From Blastomussa wellsi (Eukaryota; Cnidaria; Anthozoa; Scleractinia; Plerogyridae): a stretch of 64,000 bases of DNA. The stretch spans positions 16,148,508 through 16,212,507 of the forward strand of contig OX393569.1 of assembly GCA_947652115.1 (NCBI GenBank), written 5' to 3'. The notes below the pieces were generated by a model. That model saw only the letters and a list, made by a program, of their open reading frames with translations. It did no database searches and had not been told where the DNA came from. Shown one piece after another: positions 58,491 through 64,000 of the stretch (the first letter of the stretch is position 1; each line of letters begins with the position of its first letter). Made by a program: the position numbers and the translations under genes.

Positions 58491-59084
58491 GCAGTCAGAT
58501 TTTTTAAGAATATGTTTACACCATCTCGTGCAAAAAAGATTAAAAACGTAGATAGTTTCGAGGACGGATGTTCGCTATTTCAAATTTTATTTGGCTTTTA
58601 AGTTAACTGAAAATTCTTTTTCGGTTTTGAAATGTTTACAACTAAACCTACGTATGTGATTTTTCTGGAAACTTTTTTGCACGAGATGTTGTTTACATGT
58701 TTCTTGGCGGAAAATTTCAAGGGAAGCCATCTTGAATTGTTTTGTCGAAAAAGTTGCCAGGGGAAACGCTGTGCAAATTTTATCAAATTTTCCCGCCAAA
58801 AGACTTAGTATATAGAGGGAAGATTTTTTCTTGACACCTTTTAAATTGTTTAATGTAACTTCAATTAACTAATTAAGAAATATTTGAGAATAATAAAAGA
58901 AATTAAAAGACAAAACACTTGTGTTTACTTATTGAGTTGTTTTATTTAAAGATAATAAAGAAACTTTACAACTTGTGCAATCATTGTATTTATTGATTTT
59001 ATCTTAATATTACATCGGTAATTTTTAGTCTTTCGGCGGAAAATAAAAATGTTTTTTAAAGAAACAATTTTTAAAAAAAAAAAT

Positions 59085-59260
59085 TGGCGCATGCGTATTT
59101 TGAGCGCCCGTATTTTTCTAAGTCTTTTGGCGGGAAAATAAAAATGTTTTCAACAGATGTTACTTACAGAAAAAATATTCAAAAAAAAATTGGCGCATGC
59201 GTATTTTGAGCGCCCGTATTTTTCTAAGTCTTTTGGCGGGAAAATTAAAACAATTTAAAC
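59085..59260 (+). repeat. Tandem repeat, 106-bp period
   Basis: TTGGCGCATGCGTATTTTGA and the following GCGCCCGTATTTTTCTAAGT occur at 59084 and 59190, each followed by CTTTTGGCGGGAAAAT. A diverged third unit (TCTTTCGGCGGAAAATAAAA) lies just before, near 59030. Confidence 0.7.
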
Positions 59261-59276
59261 AGATGTTACCAAGGAA

Positions 59277-59764
59277 ATGTTTGTCGTAAAAAATGAACAT
59301 ACAGCCACTAAAAATGTATTTTTAATGAAACAAATGATTGGCCTAGAAAATTTAATTTCACAAAAATCTCAAAACTCAGCTAAACAACTTCAAGTAAAGA
59401 CAAGTGTAGCTGCTAGTTTTCAAACAATCTTTAAGGAACATCTTGCTATCGTTAGCCAGACTATTAACACGCAAAGAGAGTTTTCCAACAGAGGTAAACA
59501 ACAAATTAACGAGATTTTACTACAAGTAGTACCATCTGATTAATTTGCTTTTTACCTGTGCCGCAAAGCTACCTTTTGCGTGTAAATAGCCTAGCTAAAG
59601 ATAGCGAGACGCTAGTTAAAGAATTAAACAAGGTAAATTTGTCTTTAGCGCCGCTTGGACCAGTTCGAAAACGTCTCGAAAACTTGAATATCCTAAACGT
59701 AGCGAGAGGTTTTTGGAAAATAAAACAATTTTTGCTACGATTCTTTCCGAGTAATCTTGACTGA
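59277..59764 (+). other. Two adjacent small open frames, unknown
   Basis: The frames at 59277-59543 (88 codons) and 59558-59764 (68 codons) follow the 106-bp repeats directly. The first has helix-forming, Gln/Ser-rich composition (KQMIGLENLISQKSQNSAKQ). The second has heptad-like leucines (VNSLAKDSETLVKELNKVN). They could be one protein with a break between them, a piece of a mobile or viral element, or chance. I recognise no family and see no splice signals that would join them. Confidence 0.25.
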
Positions 59765-59790
59765 AATCTAGCTTATTTTGTTTTCTACCT

Positions 59791-61412
59791 CTACTGTGTA
59801 ACTTGTTTTCCACTTTCTTGTCCTTCTGCTTGATCCATGCATTGAAGGGAATCGGGAATCTGCGAGAAAAGAAAGACGATATATCAATATACATGAAAAC
59901 ATATCGTTGCTGAGAATTCATTCAGTAGAGGTTTTAGCTAAGCGATAGTAAACTAAAGTTTTAAAAACAGAGGTGCAGAATGAAAACGACAAGCGACATG
60001 CGACTTCGCACCTTAAACTTTCGACACTTAAATTTGCATTTTTATTTTTGACGTGTAGACAAGCAATGCGAAATTGTCACAATCCCGTTGACAAATTAAT
60101 TTCAAATCCACTGCGATAGAATAAACCTCAGTTCCAATTTCTCATATTTGTCTTTATTTCTTAGCAGTATGCGAATCAGAGTGTAAAAGAAATATTATTG
60201 TGTACTTTCAATTTCATTTCAATGTATTTGTATTTGAATTTCGCGAGTTTTGTCAGCGTGAAAAACGTAGATCGTTTTTCGCTTTTTCTATGACATTGTT
60301 GTTGCAATGAAGTGTACGCAATATTTAGGGGTTCAATAATCTTCAGGTGCAATAAATTTCAAGGCCCGGTTGTTCAGAACAGAATAAGACTAAATCAGGA
60401 TCGACGTCAAGTTGAGAATTTAGCTTCAATAAACAATTCTGTAAATCCCTCTCTTACTTTCCTTTTTCAACTTCAGCTTCGATTTAGCTAGTCTCAAAAG
60501 TGTAGTAACATGAGAGGCTTAGTAAAAAACTCTTATCAGTAAACATAAAACCTCAAGACAGCCTGCTTTTGAACAACCCGGGCCAGACTTACAAATATTA
60601 ATATCATGAAAAGAGTCATACAACTGACCTGTTTAAGAAAGTCAACCTGAAGTTTCCCTTCTTTGCAATAAGCGGCTGTTAATGGTATCCAGCTTCTTAT
60701 ATCTTGAACTTGAGATTTTCCTGGAGATAGAAAGATGCATTCTAGTTGAATATCAGTGGATTACGTGGTATCCTAGATATTAATGAATATAAATACACAA
60801 TCAGTGAACAGAATTAGGCCGAGCTCCAATGCCAGTCAAAATGCCATCCAGGGATGAATTCTATAGAAGGCAGACGCCATGAAAAGGTCTTCAAACCCGC
60901 CCCACCCCACCTCCTAGGGTAGGCGAATAAAAATCAACATTGCATTCAGGGTAGGGAGGATTGGGATGGTCAGGTGAAAACAGAGGTCGCAAAACGGCAA
61001 AACATTGGTGTAAGCCTCAATATTAGACCTGGAAGATGTCTAAAGTATTTTGACTAGACGTGATGTTAGTTTTATTTTGTCTAGCAAATGACAAGAAATA
61101 AATGAACCGTCTATTTTAATAGCTATTGACGAAGCAGTGAAATCTGAACATAAGCTGGTACAAGAAAGACCTCTAACCCAATAGAGCAAGATACACATCC
61201 TCTCCGCAACCAACAAATCGTGATCTTGTGCCTTGTATTTTGTGAAACCAGCGGCGCAAAGGGACACAGATTACAACGCTAACTGTCTCGCAAGGCGTAG
61301 TAAATCTAAACATAAACTAATCTGAACTAATACTAACCTACAGTTTGTGGAACACTTGAATCCTGCTGTTGTCTGTCCGTGTTAATCAAGAGATCTTTCT
61401 CCAGCCGTACGG
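59791..61412 (-). CDS. Possible 3' end of an ankyrin-like gene
   Basis: Three minus-strand pieces fit together in frame with GT-AG borders: 61412-61338 (acceptor weak), 60720-60629 and 59859-59791, ending at a TAG. The middle piece encodes SWIPLTAAYCKEGKLQVDFL, which follows the ankyrin repeat pattern (W-PL-AA...G-LQV--FL). The last piece adds 22 residues rich in Gln. A related but decayed copy of the first piece lies at about 62160-62240, so part of the gene may be duplicated. No earlier exons or start codon were found in the window. A MITE (60363-60584) sits in the last intron. Confidence 0.35.
60363..60584. mobile_element. MITE with GGCCCGGTTGTTC termini
   Basis: GGCCCGGTTGTTC at the left and GAACAACCCGGGCC at the right are terminal inverted repeats (one extra base in the right copy) around a 195-bp noncoding interior. 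Confidence 0.7.
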
Positions 61413-61629
61413 CTTTGTGTTATCAACACACAAAGTGACACTCCGCTACAAAGAAAGATAACGCGACGGTTAGATATGGCTGTCACAAAAAGTGCTTTTT
61501 GATAATCACATCTTGTACATTGAACGTTGCATATTTCGCAAGATGATGATACCAAAAACATTCTCTTTTTAATTTAGAACAAGAGGGCAAAGTAACGTAC
61601 CCCAACACCTCACCTGCCCACCCGACCAC

Positions 61630-61890
61630 TAAGAGCGAGTTTCAATTGAGTGTCATAAAAACAAAACAAAGTAGTTACCTTGGCCAATCACAAGGGACGG
61701 AGACAATCCAGTGAACCAATCAAAACTCGAAGTAATTGCACGTAGGCGACAGAAAGCGCGGGAAAAGGTACTCGCGCGTTCAGTAACGATTGGTTTTCTT
61801 CTAATTGGTTGAAAAAGTGACGCGAGATTTTTAAACCAATCACTGAACAATTCGTAATTACTTGACACTCGATTGAAGACTATGTCTATG
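61630..61890. mobile_element. MITE with GTAATTACTT motifs, copy 2
   Basis: The reverse complement matches 21160-21430: TGAACCAATCAAAACTCGAA, AAAGCGCGGGAAAA and TAATTACTTGACACTCG are shared landmarks in the right order. Confidence 0.55.
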
Positions 61891-62159
61891 TCGTTTCTCA
61901 ATAACAAATCAGATATGAAGGAAAAGACAGGGGTGGGGTGACATTTTCATTGGTAGCTAGGTACGTTATATGATCGGTTTTAATGATCTCTTTTCCGAAT
62001 AAAATTTTCCCACCCACGAGCACAACCCCGAAAACAACTTCTTAGAAGTAATATTGCTTTGACGTGATCTGTATTGGATATGGGTCAAATAAAGAAGTTG
62101 TTGTGTTGGTACGCAAAGATGAGAATGATAATTGATAAAACATTAACACTAACCTTTAG

Positions 62160-62240
62160 TACAAGGCACACCATTATCCTACTGTGTGTCTGTCCATGTC
62201 AATCATAAGGACACTTCATAAATCTCTCCCAGCGGTATGA
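62160..62240 (-). other. Decayed copy of the 61.4-kb exon
   Basis: On the minus strand CCGCTGGGAGAGAT, ATTGACATGGACAGACA and a donor-like AAAGGTTAGTGTTA line up with the parts of 61412-61330. The frame is interrupted, so this looks like a duplicated, nonfunctional exon. Confidence 0.3.
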
Positions 62241-63197
62241 CCCGGTATGACATCAAGTGAACAGTTTTGACCTACAAATTTCAAAACATAAGATTAGAAA
62301 AACACTTACAACGAGTGTTCAATTACTACGGGGTACATTCGCAGTAATTCGCATCGCATTTATCCAGAACTGTGCAAGCAAAGGGGCAACGTACAATTAA
62401 GTTATTACAGGGAGGTACCGCCACATAGACTCTAATAGATTTTCCTCAGAAATCGTGGGATTCTTGGTTTGCAAGTGACGTCATCAACGCCATGTTGGAT
62501 GACATGAACAAAATATTTATGTCTAGCCTTTTTTGTTTGGCCACCCAACATGGCCGCCATGCTTATTGTCATTGGACTCTCTCGGGATTGTCTGCAAATC
62601 GGCAATAGAAAGGACACATCTTCTATGGACCAAGTTGACTTTGAATTTGATACACGTACTTTAAGTTTAAGTTTTCTTTAAGCTTCTTCTCTTTCTACCT
62701 ACTCACATAATATTTTTTTATTTAAACAATTGAAAAATAAAAAAAACGTAGCAAATTAAGATGTCAAAGGGACACTGTCACGCCTGATTATAGAAATTTT
62801 TATGTTCTAATTTCCATATTATTGTGCCAAATGCCACCAAATACACGAATAAATTTGGTAAAAAGATTCCACAGAACAAGATAGAACAGGTATTTGAGGG
62901 ACGCAGTACAGGATAACAAGGATGAAAGTGGATTGCAATTCACCAGGATTGATTCCTGGAAAGGATGTCCAGAAATCAAAGCTGAAATTCTGGTGACATT
63001 TTGAATCTTTTAATAGTTCTTTGTTCTTCTTAGTTGATATTTCTTTCCTTTCACCACTTTTAGCATTTTTCTCCTTCTATTGCAAGACAATAAAGCACGA
63101 TCAGAACAAGCTACGTGCCATACTTATTAAAATATGATATATCAGGCGTGATAGTGTCCTTTATAAAGGAATGCACACACAAACACAAAAATTACAT

Positions 63198-63279
63198 GAT
63201 AATAATAATAACAATAATAACAATAACAATAACAATAACAATAACAATAACAATAACAATAACAATAACAATAATAATA

Positions 63280-63328
<49 letters not shown>

Positions 63329-63330
63329 CA
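63198..63330 (+). repeat. AAT / AACAAT microsatellite
   Basis: AATAAC and AAT units run almost without interruption, including about ten AATAAC copies and then about seventeen AAT copies. Confidence 0.9.
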
Positions 63331-63526
63331 CTTTATTCAATTATCTATAATAGTATTTACAATCTTAAAATAATTAATTAATAATAACTAACCCTAACAA
63401 CAATAACAACAATAAATTTTTTTTCAAAAGCAAAATCTATTAGAGTCAACATTTTTCCGAAAGGTTCTCTAGTTCGCATAAAATACAGGCAGGAATGTCA
63501 CATCAAAGAAAACATAAAAATATAAA

Positions 63527-63527
<1 letters not shown>

Positions 63528-63570
<43 letters not shown>

Positions 63571-63576
63571 TATAAA

Positions 63577-63625
<49 letters not shown>

Positions 63626-63626
63626 G
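63528..63626 (+). repeat. AAT microsatellite, two runs
   Basis: Two runs of AAT units separated by a short AAAATATAAAAA spacer. Open frames made of poly-Ile or poly-Tyr on the opposite strand are artefacts of this repeat. Confidence 0.9.
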
Positions 63627-63760
63627 AAGCTAAAAAAGTGACCGTACCCAAAAAGTTCTCCGATCCCTCCACCCCTCCCCCGTCGTCGATGAACAATAAC
63701 AACACCCCCCGCCCCCATTCTTATCGCCACAACAACCGATGGAAAACGGCATAAAAGTAA

Positions 63761-64000
63761 AAATTAATTCTCTGTCAAAGAATAAAATTCATCTACCTAA
63801 ACCGAAGATTTTTCAAGAAAGCTTACAAAAATACAGTTAGGTTAACTACCTCTAACGGCGACGAACAAATCTTGCAACTTCTTCGATGTTTAAAGTCAGT
63901 GCACGTGTTCCGCCCGGCCATCGAAGGCAAAGTTCTTGCCGCCGCTTTCTTGCCCAAGTGTCGTACCAACCGGGTCATCTATCACTTTCATTCACGATGT
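63761..64000 (+). other. Open frame running off the right edge
   Basis: Eighty codons stay open from the TAA at 63758 to the window end, including DEQILQLLRCLKSVHVFRPA and KVLAAAFLPKC. There is no ATG in the frame, so if real it is an internal or terminal exon. A minus-strand frame in the same place is also open for part of it. No family was recognised. Confidence 0.2.

Noticed and set aside
63469..63730. Minus-strand frames with long poly-Ile or poly-Tyr
   Set aside because: They are translations of the AAT microsatellite.

Overview
The window is animal nuclear DNA. Genes are split by introns of about 0.1-3 kb, and the two recognisable genes (a mitochondrial branched-chain ketoacid dehydrogenase kinase and a BACURD-type KCTD adaptor) are metazoan. 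The space between and inside genes is packed with short inverted-repeat (MITE-like) elements, tRNA-derived SINEs and pieces of Penelope-like elements. From the look of these repeats I infer a cnidarian, most likely a stony coral; this is pattern recognition, not a database result.

Layout, left to right. 1-4.3 kb: no recognisable gene, one unexplained open frame, and a SINE interrupted by a MITE. 4.3-13.5 kb, minus strand: a complete 10-exon BCKDK gene encoding 408 residues, with several transposable elements in its introns. 13.5-18.2 kb: intergenic, with foldback repeats. 18.5-28.3 kb, plus strand: a 9-exon gene (called gene A here) for a 1,387-residue secreted modular protein: signal peptide, a series of KC...C cysteine repeats, one EGF domain, then a very large last exon encoding a helical region with one strongly hydrophobic Gly-rich hairpin and a separate C-terminal domain. 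28.3-33.4 kb: intergenic, MITE-rich. 33.4-41.2 kb, minus strand: a second copy of gene A (A') with the same nine-exon layout but with frame-breaking length differences in at least three exons, so it is read as a pseudogene. The pair is a tail-to-tail inverted duplication. 41.2-44.0 kb: MITE, LINE remnant and a perfect palindrome of Penelope type. 44.0-49.0 kb, plus strand: a complete 4-exon BACURD gene (286 residues). 49-56 kb: foldback repeats and a doubtful 5' exon pair. 56-58.5 kb: a broken Penelope-like element with a GIY-YIG endonuclease region, then large foldbacks. 59-61.4 kb: small unexplained open frames and a weakly supported minus-strand gene 3' end with an ankyrin-like exon. 61.4-64 kb: MITE, microsatellites and an open frame leaving the right edge.

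BCKDK restrains branched-chain amino-acid breakdown in mitochondria, and BACURD feeds substrates to a CUL3 ubiquitin ligase. The two have no evident functional link to each other or to gene A. The most unusual item is the gene A/A' pair: a secreted EGF protein with an architecture I do not recognise, whose large last exon has features reminiscent of helical pore-forming proteins (an inference only), beside a decaying inverted copy.
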